Source: Mimachlamys varia (lineage: Eukaryota; Mollusca; Bivalvia; Pectinida; Pectinidae). From it: a stretch of 64,000 nt of DNA. The DNA lies in the NCBI GenBank assembly GCA_947623455.1, contig OX392536.1, positions 13,759,282 through 13,823,281 on the forward strand. The letters run 5' to 3'. This document shows, piece by piece, positions 38,011-49,770 of the stretch; position 1 is the stretch's first letter; each line of letters begins with the position of its first letter. Position numbers and translations under genes: made by a program. The notes beneath the pieces are model-generated. The model had not been told where the DNA came from. It saw nothing but the letters and a program-made list of their open reading frames with translations, and searched no databases.

Positions 38011-39974
38011 AATGATATGATATCGGTATCTGTCTTGTGAAGCTTTTCAGAGTTAACAGAAATTGGACCCTTTTCTTTTGCTCTCTGAAAAGCATTTTGT
38101 ATCTCTTCATTTGGATTAGTGTTTATTCTTAAGGTACAATTTTAAATCCTTCAGTCGCTTTTCCAATTTTTCCTCATCACCACCAATTGTGATTGACTTG
38201 GATGCTAGAACATATGGAATGTTCAGTTATATATCTATTTGGCCTATGTTCTGCTCACACGAAGTTGTCTTCTCAAATGTCAAATCTGCAACATAAATTT
38301 GCATTTTGTTTGGGAACAAAAATTTACCTCAACATGAAATCTACTTAAAATATAACCCTATAGAGCCAAATGAAAGTATATGTTCGTTCCTGTTTCAGCT
38401 CTAAAAGGAAGGAACAAAGATTTTGTTCTGGTCAAAAAAATATTGAGATAATGAGAAATATTGACAACCTTAAATATTCCAATATCTTATTATTAATTCA
38501 TTTTTTTTTTATATTTAAGTACCAAACAAAGGTAATTTAAAACAAATCACACATTGAAGAAACTGTTGGTTGGTTAGTGTTTATTGAATAACCATCATCG
38601 TCGGAAACCCACAGTACACTATTCTGACGTTTGCAAACAACGATGAATAACCATGTACTTCAATAATTTGACAACCAAGTAGGTACATCAATATATACAC
38701 TTCATTATAAAACTTGATCTCATAGCTCCAAACTTATCAATTTTTAAAAACTGTTTAACTCAAATATGTTTACAAACTAAAGCTAAACCTACTTTCTAAT
38801 TCTCACTCTTACTCTCTACACTTTTCAAACTTCCAATTACAACCAAGTGGTTTCCTTATTATGTCCATAAATAGAAAAATGCTGCTTCATTGAAATCCGG
38901 CTCAAACGTTGCCCCGATATAGCTGAAAACAACTACACATAAATCCTGTTAAATTGGAGCCCAGTGGTCAGCATGGAGGCACAAACACTGATTTCACAGA
39001 CTGGATTAGGTCTTTTACAGGTGCGGTGTGGGGAAAGTGTTGTAGAAATAAAAACAAACCAGATCAGCCTGTCACATCAGAGACAATGGACACTGACCAT
39101 GACCCTGCTACATCTTATTTCTGTCCTGTATGTGTATGTTATCAAGGAAGGACACAACATACAGAAAGAAATTATTGAAAGTGATTTTCATATTTGGTAT
39201 CATTTTGCATGTGTATAATATCATTGCATACTGATAAATTGCCATGGACATTTTATAAGTGCAGTTTCTCTGGCAAAATTTTAAAGTACATGTACAAAAT
39301 ATGACTTGTTTTGGTCTAAAATACTCAAAGTTAGATTTGCAAGTCTAATTTGATCACATATAATTTTGTCTTTGCTTAATTGATATTCAATTGGAAAGCT
39401 GATAGAATGTGCTTTATATTCCAAAAATATTGTTTACAGTTCTAAATATATTTAGGCATTCATGACAATCTTTTTTAGTTTCATCTTATTAACAATATGT
39501 ACATGTAGAGTATTTGGAGAGATGAATATGTATTGAAATAATTGATACTAGTGCAAATACATCCTTCTTTGGCTATAAAAGTATGAATACAAATCTGTTC
39601 AGTAACATTTTGTCTGATTAATTATTCTTAGAGCCTAGTTTCTTTGCTGGTCAAATCCAAACAACCCTTATTAAATAAGCATTACATGGGCGAGCCTAAC
39701 TTGGTGAAAAATATCTATGATTCAAATGACTTTCCTTTTCAGAACTGGCCAACAGAGAAATTCCATTCCCTTTTGTTCCATTTATGAACTAATGCTTTAA
39801 TAATTGACTAATTCTAATATTTCTTTGAAAAAAAACTTGTGTGTGCAAGGGTGATTGCCAGTTCAAGTATTTAATTATTGATAAAGAGTAGGCATTTTTT
39901 TATTGATTTTGCCTCCCCCTCCCCCTGATTGACACGATTCACCAAGCACCACACCAAGTTGTATGAATAAAATG
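38011..39974. other. AT-rich region, no gene recognised
   Basis: Apart from the inverted repeat copy at 38596-38617, I see only short unrelated frames (for example 38954-39178) without motifs. A gttggttggttagtgttta string near 38567-38585 and a CCCCGATATAGCTGAAAA string near 38911-38928 recall mollusc SINE tails, but no full element can be drawn. Confidence 0.5.
38596..38617 (-). repeat. 22-bp inverted repeat, right copy
   Basis: Partner of 36165-36186, 2.4 kb away, one mismatch. It could be the end of an old inverted-repeat element into which the Penelope-like fragment fell, or a dispersed motif. Confidence 0.7.
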
Positions 39975-40057
39975 TGTATCACACCATAACATGATTGTAT
40001 ATTATCATTATTGCATGGGTCATTGGGAACAATTGTATCACACCATACCTGATTGTA
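39975..40057. repeat. 58-bp satellite, left remnant cut by mariner
   Basis: About 1.4 copies of the same 58-bp unit as 41399-43345 (gtatcacaccat ... gattgtatattatcattattgca ... gggtcattggga). It ends in gattgTA, where the mariner begins. Confidence 0.92.
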
Positions 40058-41398
40058 CGATGGGTGTTCCATAAATAATGTCATTTGTGCTTTATTTTGC
40101 GGAAATCGTGCAATTTATGCACAAAACCACCTCGTGTCGATTGAGTGATCACTGGCTCGTGACACAGGTAAATATCTCGTCCACACGTTCACTGGCCTCG
40201 GTACAGTGTACATCGTTTCATAGCCTATTCGTTAGACTAGACACAAAATGACAGGAAAACAAGCTGAAAATGTTTTTGAAATTAGGGCCTTTATAAAAGG
40301 TAGGTCATTACTCGGCATAAAGGCTGTAGATATTCACCGCGAGGTGTGTGACATTTATGGGGAGGGCCATATGTCTCACAGGACTGTTTGTAGGTGGGTA
40401 GGTAAAGTTAGTGCTGGGCAGCAGCAACTGAAAGATGCTGCTCACCCAGGTCGTCCTGCAACAACTACGACCAAAGGTAACATAGAAAAAATCCGAAATA
40501 TCCTCCAAACTGATGCTCGATTCACCGTAAGACAATTGGCTCGAATGGCAAACTTGTCGTTAGCAAGAGTTCATGCAATTTTGAAGAAACACCTAAAAGT
40601 TAGAAAGATAAATGCAAGATGGATACCCCATTTGTTAACGGATGAGCAAAAGAAGACGCGTGTAACAATGGCAAAAAAAAAAACTTCTCAAAATGTACCC
40701 AAAATATAGTAAAAAGGCTTTTGATAATATAGTCACTGGGGATGAGACCTGGGTGTATTATTTTGAACCAAAACGTAAGGTTGCCAACCGAATATGGGCC
40801 ACTAAAAATGCCAGACGCCCAAGTATTGCCAAACGAATACGAACAGTAAAGAAGGTTTTGTATGCTATTTTTTCACTAATAAGGGTCAAGCTATTCAAAT
40901 CCCAGTGCCAAAAGGCAGAACGGTCACAGGCAAGTTCTATAAAAACGTTGTTCTGAGAAAGTTGAAGAACTACTACAAAAGTCGCCGCCCCAAAGCAGGA
41001 CTTACGTATGTCCGACTTTTGCATGATAATGCACCCGCTAACAAGGCACGTATTGTGACTGACTTTTTGGAGTCAGAGAAGGTCACCGTCCTTCCCCACC
41101 CTCCGTATTCGCAAGACTTGGCCCCCTGCGACTATTTTCTCTTTCCGAAACTTAAATATCATTTATCTGGAAGGAAATACAATTCGAGAAATGCCCTTGG
41201 ATCTGCTGTTTATCAGTGTCTGATGGCTGTACCCATTGAAGAATATGAAAAATGCTTCCAAAAATGGATTGACCGGCTAAAAAGGTGTGTTCTGGCTGGC
41301 GGAGAGTATTTTGAAGGGCAGAGCAAAGTAAAATGAACAAAAGCACTTCCGCTATATGAGCACCGATGCAAGTGACATTATTTTTGGAACACCCCTCG
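40058..41398 (+). mobile_element. Mariner-family DNA transposon inserted in the 58-bp satellite
   Basis: A 1,341-bp element bounded by TA duplications (40056-40057 and 41399-41400). It has 30-bp terminal inverted repeats (40058-40087 and 41369-41398, 27 of 30 matching; shared core GGGTGTTCCA). Removing it rejoins a 58-bp satellite monomer at gattgTAtatta. It contains one transposase gene in + orientation with two frameshifts. Size, TA target and the DD34D catalytic spacing place it in mariner. Only about 1.4 monomers remain on its left, so it sits at the array edge. Confidence 0.96.
40248..41336 (+). pseudogene. Mariner DD34D transposase, frameshifted twice
   Basis: A cut-and-paste transposase binds the inverted repeats and cuts at TA. 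The N-terminal part (40248 to about 40672) holds two helix-turn-helix segments with HMSHRTVCRWVGKV, an HPGRPAT linker and a WIPHLLTDEQK motif close to the WVPHEL signature of mariners. The catalytic part has GDETWVYYFEP (first Asp codon 40741-40743), LLHDNAPAN (Asp 41025-41027) and DLAPCDYFLFPKLK (Asp 41130-41132). Exactly 34 residues lie between the last two, the mariner DD34D spacing. The gene is broken by a frame change at the A11 run (40673-40683) and another at the T run near 40868-40873. All three catalytic Asp codons remain, and the stop is at 41334-41336. The start is the ATG after a leader of about 190 bp. Breaks only at homopolymers suggest recent death or sequencing error. Confidence 0.93.
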
Positions 41399-43345
41399 TA
41401 TATTATAATTGTTGCATTGGTCATTGGGAAACCTTGTATCACACCATACCTGCCTGATTGTATATTATCATTGTTGCATGGGTCATTGGGAAACCTTGTA
41501 TCACACCATACCTGATTGTATATTATCATTATTGCAGGGGTCATTGAGAAACCTTGTATCACACCATACCTGATTGTATATTATCATTGTTGCAGGGGTC
41601 ATTGGGAAACCTTGTATCACACCATACCTGATTGTATATTATCATTATTGCAGGGGTCATTGGGAAACCTTGTAGCACTATACCTTATTGTATATTATCA
41701 TTATTGCAGGGGTCATTGGGAAACCTTGTATCACACCATACCTGATTGTATATTATCATTGTTGCAGGGGTCATTGGGAAACCTTGTATCACACCATACC
41801 TGATTGTATATTATCATTATCGCAGGGGTCATTGGGAAACCTTGTATCACACCATACCTGATTGTATATTATCATTGTTGCAGGGGTCATTGGGAAACCT
41901 TGTATCACACCATACCTGATTGTATATTATCATTATTGCAGGGGTCATTGGGAAACCTTGTATCACACCATACCTGATTGTATATCATCATTGTTGCAGG
42001 GGTCATTGGGAAACCTTGTATCACACCATACCTGATTGTATATTATCATTATTGCATTGGTCATTGGGAAACCTTGTATCACACCATACCTGATTGTATA
42101 TTATCATTATTGCATTGGTCATTGGGAAACCTTGTATCACACTATACCTGATTGTATATTATCATTGTTGCAGGGGTCATTGGGAAACCTTGTATCACAC
42201 CATACCTGATTGTATATTATCATTATTGCATTGGTCATTGGGAAACCTTGTATCACACCATACCTGATTGTATATTATCATTATTGCAGGGGTCATTGGG
42301 AAACCTTGTATCACACCATACCTGATTGTATATTATCATTATTGCAGGGGTCATTGGGAAACCTTGTATCACTATACCTGATTGTATATTATCATTATTG
42401 CATTGGTCATTGGGAAACCTTGTATCACACCATACCTGATTGTATATTATCATTATTGCAGGGGTCATTGGGAAACCTTGTATCACACCATACCTGATTG
42501 TATATTATCATTATTGCAGGGGTCATTGGGAAACCTTGTATCACACCATACCTGATTGTATATTATCATTGTTGCAGGGGTCATTGGGAAACCTTGTATC
42601 ACACCATACCTGATTGTATATTATCATTATTGCATTGGTCATTGGGAAACCTTGTATCACAACATACCTGATTGTATATTATCATTATTGCAGGGGTCAT
42701 TGGGAAACCTTGTATCACACCATACCTGATTGTATATTATCATTATTGCAGGGGTCATTGGGAAACCTTGTATCACACCATACCTGATTGTATATCATCA
42801 TTATTGCAGGGGTCATTGGGAAACCTTGTATCACACCATACCTGATTGTATATCATCATTATTGCAGGGGTCATTGGGAAACCTTGTATCACACCATACC
42901 TGATTGTATATTATCATCATTGCAGGGGTCATTGGGAAACCTTGTATCACTATACCTGATTGTATATTATCATTATTGCAGGGGTCATAGGGAAACCTTG
43001 TATCACACCATACCTGATTGTATATTATCATTATTGCAGGGGTCATTGGGAAACCTTGTATCACACCATACCTGATTGTATATTATCATTATTGCAGGGG
43101 TCATTGGGAAACCTTGTATCACTATACCTGATTATATATTATCATTATTGAAGGGGTCATTGGGAAACCTTGTATCACACCATACCTGATTGTATATTAT
43201 CATTATTGCAGGGGTCATTGGGAAACCTTGTATCACACCATACTTGATTGTATATTATCATAATTGCATGGGTTAATGGGAAACCTTGTATCACACCATA
43301 CCTGATTGTATATTATCATTATGCAGGGGTCATTGGGAAAATTTG
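41399..43345. repeat. 58-bp satellite array
   Basis: About 33 copies of a 58-bp unit: GTATATTATCATTATTGCAG, then GGGTCATTGGGAAACC, then TTGTATCACACCATACCTGATT. Variants have GCATTGG for GCAGGGG and a 2-bp shorter form (cactatacc). The shorter form recurs at block spacings of 694 and 578 bp (12 and 10 units), showing short higher-order repeats. The first units after the mariner are the most divergent (a 4-bp cctg duplication near 41448). Open frames of up to 95 codons are periodic artefacts. Confidence 0.96.
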
Positions 43346-43360
43346 CAGTCCATTTATCTC

Positions 43361-43421
43361 TTGTGCGTGTCTGGTTGCAGTGCAATAAACAGCTGATAAA
43401 CAATGAGAACAATGCTTGATG
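43361..43421 (+). repeat. 61-bp direct repeat, copy 1
   Basis: Identical over 61 bases to 44533-44593, with no similarity outside. It begins TTGTGCGTGTCTGGTTGCAG and contains AATAAA. It lies immediately after the 58-bp satellite ends. Confidence 0.95.
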
Positions 43422-44532
43422 CATCACAGTGGAAAATTTATTTTTGTGAGCAAAATATGGAGATACTGATACAGAATTACATATTTTATAAGTAAACATG
43501 TATTATCAAAGCCCTAACAATACCTGGTTTCAAGAAGATTTTTTTTATTTTTGTGATCACATAATGGAAACTGGATTTTATTACATTTTTACCATTGAAA
43601 TATCGAAAATTATTCTTTCTATAAAATTGATATTATTCACTAGTGAGAAATATACATTTTTTCACAAGTGCAAAATATCATTTTACCGATTGACTAATCA
43701 GAACGCTGCTTACAAACGACATTTCGGAAAATCAAAAGTTGCCACTGTAGATTTTGCAATGAAAATATGCTGCGCACTCGTGAAAAATATCAAAAATTAG
43801 CCCCACTTGTGAAATATATCTGGTATTACTGAAGACACTGTTAGATATCCTCTATATATTTGACAAAGTGCCAAGCAAAGCTATGGTGAATTTAATATAT
43901 TGTGACTGATGGAAATGCAGCATTAATTATATTTTAATGTGTAAACATCGGAAGGCTGGATGATCATCAATAGTGAAATGTTGGGTAACATGTTCTTCTG
44001 CTGCTATGACATCACGCATTACATATACTAAGGAATTATTAATCCCAGCAACCACCTAAGAATATGTACAACTGTATATGAAATTCTCATTTTATGCCAA
44101 CATAGATGATATAAAAGAGAATCATGCATAAAATATTTTTTTTTAATACATCAGCTCTCAGATCTTGGGTCTGTTAATCAATTGTATTTCAACTAGAATC
44201 ATTCCTTTTTTATTCATACACTATAATGAACGTGAATGAAACTGAAATTGAACAATGTGAAAATAAATGTTTTTGGAAATTTATGATGAAAAGAAGTACT
44301 AGAATGTTTGACATTGTCCTGCAGGTCTAACATATAGCAGTGCTGTGAATATAGCCACGCCTACCTTCAAATTGTATATATTATGGTCCATAATTACCTT
44401 TAAAATGATCATATCTACAATCAATTAGTTTAAATTTATATGAAATTAGTTGTGAGATGCACACATGTGATTTCAAAAGTCAGGACCAGTGCAGAAACTA
44501 CTTTCCAAAGAAATGCTTCAACATTGTGTCAT
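43422..44532. other. AT-rich spacer between the 61-bp repeats, no gene recognised
   Basis: The 100-codon frame at 43498-43800 has no known motif. Within it, TTTTTTCACAAGTGCAAAATATC (about 43656-43678) resembles the reverse complement of 43749-43786, and CACTAGTGAGAAATATA / CACTTGTGAAATATA occur as outer direct copies near 43638 and 43806. This may be a decayed MITE-like hairpin. The rest is featureless AT-rich DNA. Confidence 0.5.
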
Positions 44533-44593
44533 TTGTGCGTGTCTGGTTGCAGTGCAATAAACAGCTGATAAACAATGAGAACAATGCTTGATG
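44533..44593 (+). repeat. 61-bp direct repeat, copy 2
   Basis: Second copy of 43361-43421, 1,172 bp downstream, about 100 bp before the 68-bp array starts. Confidence 0.95.
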
Positions 44594-44689
44594 TTTACAA
44601 GTTTTTTTTAATATTTTTAACATGTTTGACAGGATGAACGATTTTCATTATCACTGCGAAACGATATGTAATGTATTAATATTTACTAG

Positions 44690-46119
44690 AGGATGTGGTA
44701 ATGTAACGACCTGGTCATATCTAGGATCTGTCCGATAACCGCCCGGACACACTCGAGAGGTAGTGGTAATGTAACGACCTGGTCATATCTAGGATCTGTC
44801 CGATAACCGCCCGGACACACTCGAGAGGTAGTGGTAATGTAACGACCTGGTCATATCTAGGATCTGTCCGATAACCGCCCGGACACACTCGAGAGGTAGT
44901 GGTAATGTAACGACCTGGTCATATCTAGGATCTGTCCGATAACCGCCCGGACACACTCGAGAGGTAGTGGTAATGTAACGACCTGTTCATATCTAGGATC
45001 TGTCCGATAACCGCCCGGACACACTCGAGAGGTAGTGGTAATGTAACGACCTGGTCATATCTAGGATCTGTCCGATAACCGCCCGGACACACTCGAGAGG
45101 TAGTCGTAATGTAACGACCTGTTCATATCTAGGATCTGTCCGATAACCGCCCGGACACACTCGAGAGGTAGTGGTAATGTAACGACCTGGTCATATCTAG
45201 GATCTGTCCGATAACCGCCCGGACACACTCGAGAGGTAGTGGTAATGTAACGACCTGGTCATATCTAGGATCTGTCCGATAACCGCCCGGACACACTCGA
45301 GAGGTAGTGGTAATGTAACGACCTGGTCATATCTAGGATCTGTCCGATAACCGCCCGGACACACTCGAGAGGTAGTGGTAATGTAACGACCTGGTCATAT
45401 CTAGGATCTGTCCGATAACCGCCCGGACACACTCGAGAGGTAGTGGTAATGTAACGACCTGGTCATATCTAGGATCTGTCCGATAACCGCCCGGACACAC
45501 TCGAGAGGAAGTGGTAATGTAACGACCTGGTCATATCTAGGATCTGTCCGATAACCGCCCGGACACACTCGAGAGGTAGTGGTAATGTAACGACCTGGTC
45601 ATATCTAGGATCTGTCCGATAACCGCCCGGACACACTCGAGAGGTAGTGGTAATGTAACGACCTGGTCATATCTAGGATCTGTCCGATAACCGCCCGGAC
45701 ACACTCGAGAGGTAGTGGTAATGTAACGACCTGGTCATATCTAGGATCTGTCCGATAACCGCCCGGACACACTCGAGAGGAAGTGGTAATGTAACGACCT
45801 GGTCATATCTAGGATCTGTCCGATAACCGCCCGGACACACTCGAGAGGTAGTGGTAATGTAACGACCTGGTCATATCTAGGATCTGTCCGATAACCGCCC
45901 GGACACACCCGAGAGGAAGTGGTAATGTAACGACCTGGTCATATCTAGGATCTGTCCGATAACCGCCCGGACACACTCGAGAGGTAGTGGTAATGTAACG
46001 ACCTGGTCATATCTAGGATCTGTCCGATAACCGCCCGGACACACTCGAGAGGATGTGGTAATGTAACGACCTGGTCATATCTAGGATCTGTCCGATAACC
46101 GCCCGGACACACTCGAGAG
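44690..46119. repeat. 68-bp satellite, 21 near-identical copies
   Basis: The unit reads TGGTAATGTAACGACCTGG, then TCATATCTAGGATCTGTCCG, then ATAACCGCCCGGACACACTC, then GAGAGGTAG. Only a handful of substitutions occur (ttcatat in two copies, gaagtgg or gatgtgg in a few, one cccgag). The array starts and ends abruptly within the same phase. Each unit can form a small hairpin GTCCG-ataaccgcc-CGGAC and contains CTCGAG. Its uniformity implies recent expansion or strong homogenisation. A 65-codon frame on the - strand is incidental. Confidence 0.97.
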
Positions 46120-46230
46120 TAAACACACCTATCTGCCGCCATACATTAAAAAATCACTGATTTATTAGGAAAAATTGTCAAAGTTAATGATTTTTCCAAG
46201 AGAATAGATGAACCTGATTTCGTATCCGAT

Positions 46231-47486
46231 GTTCATATGTTAAATCTGTGGCTCTTGTTTGAAGGGGGATACATATGTTATATCTGTGACTCTTGTTTGA
46301 AGGGGATACATATGTTATATTTGTGGCTCTTGTTTGAAGGAGGATACATATGTTATATATGTGGCTCTTGTTTGAAGGGGGATACATATGTTATATCTGT
46401 GACTCTTGTTTGAAGGGGGATACATATGTTATATCTGTGGCTCTTGTTTGAAGGGGGGGGTCAATATTTTATAAATGTGGCTCCTGTTGAAGGGGGATAC
46501 ATCTGTTATATTTGTGGCTCTTGTTTGAAGGGGAATACATATGTTATATCTGTGACTCTTGTTTGAAGGGGATACATATGTTATATCTGTGACTCTTGTT
46601 TGAAGGGGATACATATGTTATATCTGTGACTCTTGTTTGAAGAAGGATACATATGTTAAATCTGTGACTCTTGTTTGAAGGAGGATCAATTTTTATATAT
46701 GTGGCTCTTGTTTGAAGGGGGATACATATGTTATATATGTGGCTCCTGTTTGAAGGGGGATACATATGTTATATATGTGGCTCCTGTTTGAAGGGGGATA
46801 CATATGTTATATATGTGGCTCCTGTTTGAAGGGGGATACATATGTTATATATGTGATTCTTGTTTGAAGGGGGATACATATGTTATATATGTGGCTCCTG
46901 TTTGAAGGGGGATACATATGTTATATATGTGGCTCTTGTTTGAAGGGGGATACATATGTTATATATGTGGCTCCTGTTTGAAGGGGGATACATATGTTAT
47001 ATCTGTGGCTTTTGTTTGAAGGGGGATACATATGTTATATCTGTGGCTTTTGTTTGAAGGGGGATACATATGTCATATCTGTGGCTCCTGTTTGAAGGGG
47101 GATACATATGTTATATCTGTGGCTTTTGTTTGAAGGGGGATACATATGTTATATCTGTGGCTTTTGTTTGAAGGGGGATACATATGTTATATCTGTGGCT
47201 TTTGTTTGAAGGGGGATACATATGTTATATATGTGGCTCCTGTTTGAAGGGGGATACATATGTTATATCTGTGGCTTTTGTTTGAAGGGGGATACATATG
47301 TTATATCTGTGGCTCTTGTTTGAAGGGGGATACATATGTTATATATGTGGCTCCTGTTTGAAGGGGGATACATATGTTATATCTGTGGCTCTTGTTTGAA
47401 GGGGGATACATTTATTATATATGTGACTCTTGTTTGAAGGGGGATACATTTATTATATATGTGACTCTTGTTTGAAGGGGGATACA
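46231..47486. repeat. 38-bp satellite array, left part
   Basis: About 33 copies of a 38-bp unit: TGTGGCTCTTGTTTGAAGGG, then GGATACATATGTTATATC. Common variants are ctcctg, cttttg, gactct and atatatg; some units are 1-2 bp shorter or longer, including a run of eight G near 46452. ATATATG-type units form a hairpin ACATAT-gttat-ATATGT. Confidence 0.95.
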
Positions 47487-47887
47487 ACTTACGGCACAGG
47501 GATTCGAGAGGTGCATGTTGTTGAAGACTATGGGCAAGTTTTATGGTCGCCATCTTGATATCATCGAGAAATATTCTGAATCTTTGTGTGATATGAAGAT
47601 GGACGTTTTTGAGTTTGCTGGTTAGTGTGTTTCCTTTTTGTGATGACAATGATGCTTCGGTTCTCATTTTGAGGATTGATGCTTACTCGGATGTGACAAA
47701 GATTTACATGGCGGGTGTCGTCGATGAAGCAGAAGACGCTTACTCTTCCGGAACACCTGGTCTTATTCTCTTGAGCTTTTACGAGAGTCTCCATGTAAAT
47801 CTTTCCTTTGTTTCTATTTTGCCCCTGGTTTAATCGATTTTGAGTTCGGATTATGGTTTTGTTGACGCTTTGGTATTTTCTGATTTT
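47487..47887. mobile_element. 401-bp dispersed sequence inserted in the 38-bp array
   Basis: The left flank ends ggataca and the right flank resumes gttatat, so it replaces about three bases of one 38-bp unit. No terminal inverted repeats or target duplication are evident. Both strands are open: + frame 47609-47833 includes VVDEAEDAYSSGTPGLILL, and the - strand includes RCSGRVSVFCFIDD. From memory, this stretch resembles a sequence repeated in many bivalve genomes, which I cannot verify here. It could be a fragment of a dispersed element or of a multicopy gene. I do not assign a function. Confidence 0.5.
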
Positions 47888-49770
47888 GTTATATATACCA
47901 CTCTTGTTTAAAGGGGGATACATATGTTATATCTGTGACTCTTGTTTGAAGGGGGATACATATGTTATATCTGTGGCTGTTGTTTGGAGGGAATACATAT
48001 GTTATATCTGTGACTCTTGTTTGAAGGGGAATACATATGTTATATATGTGGCTCTTGTTTGAAGGGGGATACATATGTTATATATGTGACTCTTGTTTGA
48101 CGGGGGATACATATGTTATATCTGTGGCTCTTGTTTGAAGGGGGATCAATATTTTATATATGTGGCTCCTCTTGAAGGGGGATACATATATTATATCTGT
48201 GACTCTTGTTTGACGGGGGATACATATTTTATATCTGTGATTCTTGTTTGAAGGGGGATACATATGTTATATATGTGGCTCCTGTTTGAAGGGGGATACA
48301 TATGTTATATCTGTGGCTCTTGTTTGAAGGGGGATACATATGTTATATATGTGGCTCTTGTTTGAAGGGGGATACATATGTTATATCTGTGACTCTTGTT
48401 TGAAGGGGGATACATATGTTATATATGTGGCTCCTGTTTGAAGGGGGATACATATGTTATATATGTGGCTCCTGTTTGAAGGAGGATACATATGTTATAT
48501 CTGTGACTCTTGTTTGACGGGGGATACATATTTTATATCTGTGATTCTTGTTTGAAGGGGGATACATATGTTATATATGTGGCTCCTGTTTGAAGGGGGA
48601 TACATATGTTATATCTGTGACTCTTGATTGAAGGGGGATACATATGTTATATATGTGGCTCCTGTTTGAAGGGGGATACATATGTTATATATGTGGCTCC
48701 TGTTTGAAGGGGGATACATATGTTATATCTGTGGCTTTTGTTTGAAGGGGGATACATATGTTATATCTGTGGCTCTTGTTTGAAGGGGGATACATATGTT
48801 ATATCTGTGACTCTTGTTTGAAGGGGGATACATATGTTATATATGTGGCTCCTGTTTGAAGGGGGATACATATGTTATATCTGTGACTCTTGTTTGAAGG
48901 GGGATGCATATGTTATATATGTGGCTCTTGATTGAAGGGGGGGTCAATATTTTATATAAGTGGCTCCTGTTGAAGGGGGATCAATATTTTATATATGTGG
49001 CTCCTGTTGAAGGGGATACATATGTTATATATGTGGCTCTTGTTTGAAGAGGGGTCAATATTTTATATCTGTGACTCTTGTTTGAAGGGGAATACATTTG
49101 TTATATCTGTGGCTCCTGTTTGAAGGGGAATACATATGTTATATCTGTGACTCTTGTTTGAAGGGGGATACATATGTTATATCTGTGGCTCCTGTTTGAA
49201 GGGGGATACATATGTTATATATGTGGCTATTGATTGAAGGGGGGGTCAATATTTTATATAAGTGGCTCCTGTTGAAGGGGGATCAATATTTTATATATGT
49301 GGCTCCTGTTGAAGGGGATACATATGTTATATATGTGGCTCTTGTTTGAAGAGGGGTCAATATTTTATATCTGTGACTCTTGTTTGAAGGGGATACATAT
49401 GTTATATCTGTGACTCTTGTTTGAAGGGGAATACATATGTTATATCTGTGACTCTTGTTTGAAGGGGGATACATATGTTATATCTGTGGCTCTTGTTTGA
49501 AGGGGGTCAATATGTTATATATGTGGCTCCTGTTGAAGGGGATACATATGTTATATATGTGGCTCTTGTTTGAAGAGGGGTCAATATTTTATATCTGTGA
49601 CTCTTGTTTGAAGGGGATACATATGTTATATCTGTGGCTCTTGTTTGAAGGAGAATACATATGTTATGTCTGTAACTTTTGTTTGAAGGGGGATACATAT
49701 GTTATATCTGTGGCTCTTGTTTGAAGGGGAAACATATGTTATATATGTGGCTCCTGTTGAAGGGTTATAC
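47888..49770. repeat. 38-bp satellite array, right part
   Basis: About 49 further copies of the 38-bp unit. They include a sub-block with ggggtcaatattttatat units that recurs near 48940-49080, 49235-49380 and 49500-49600, indicating local block duplication of roughly 270-300 bp. The array ends near gggttatacatatgag. Confidence 0.95.

Noticed and set aside
37541..38110. 189-codon - strand frame
   Set aside because: It is antisense to the Penelope-like fragment, which has recognisable conserved motifs on the + strand.
40308..40535. - strand frames inside the mariner
   Set aside because: Shadows of the transposase on the + strand.
44690..46119. CRISPR-like array
   Set aside because: Units are continuous 68-bp repeats with no variable spacers and no cas genes, and the genome is eukaryotic.
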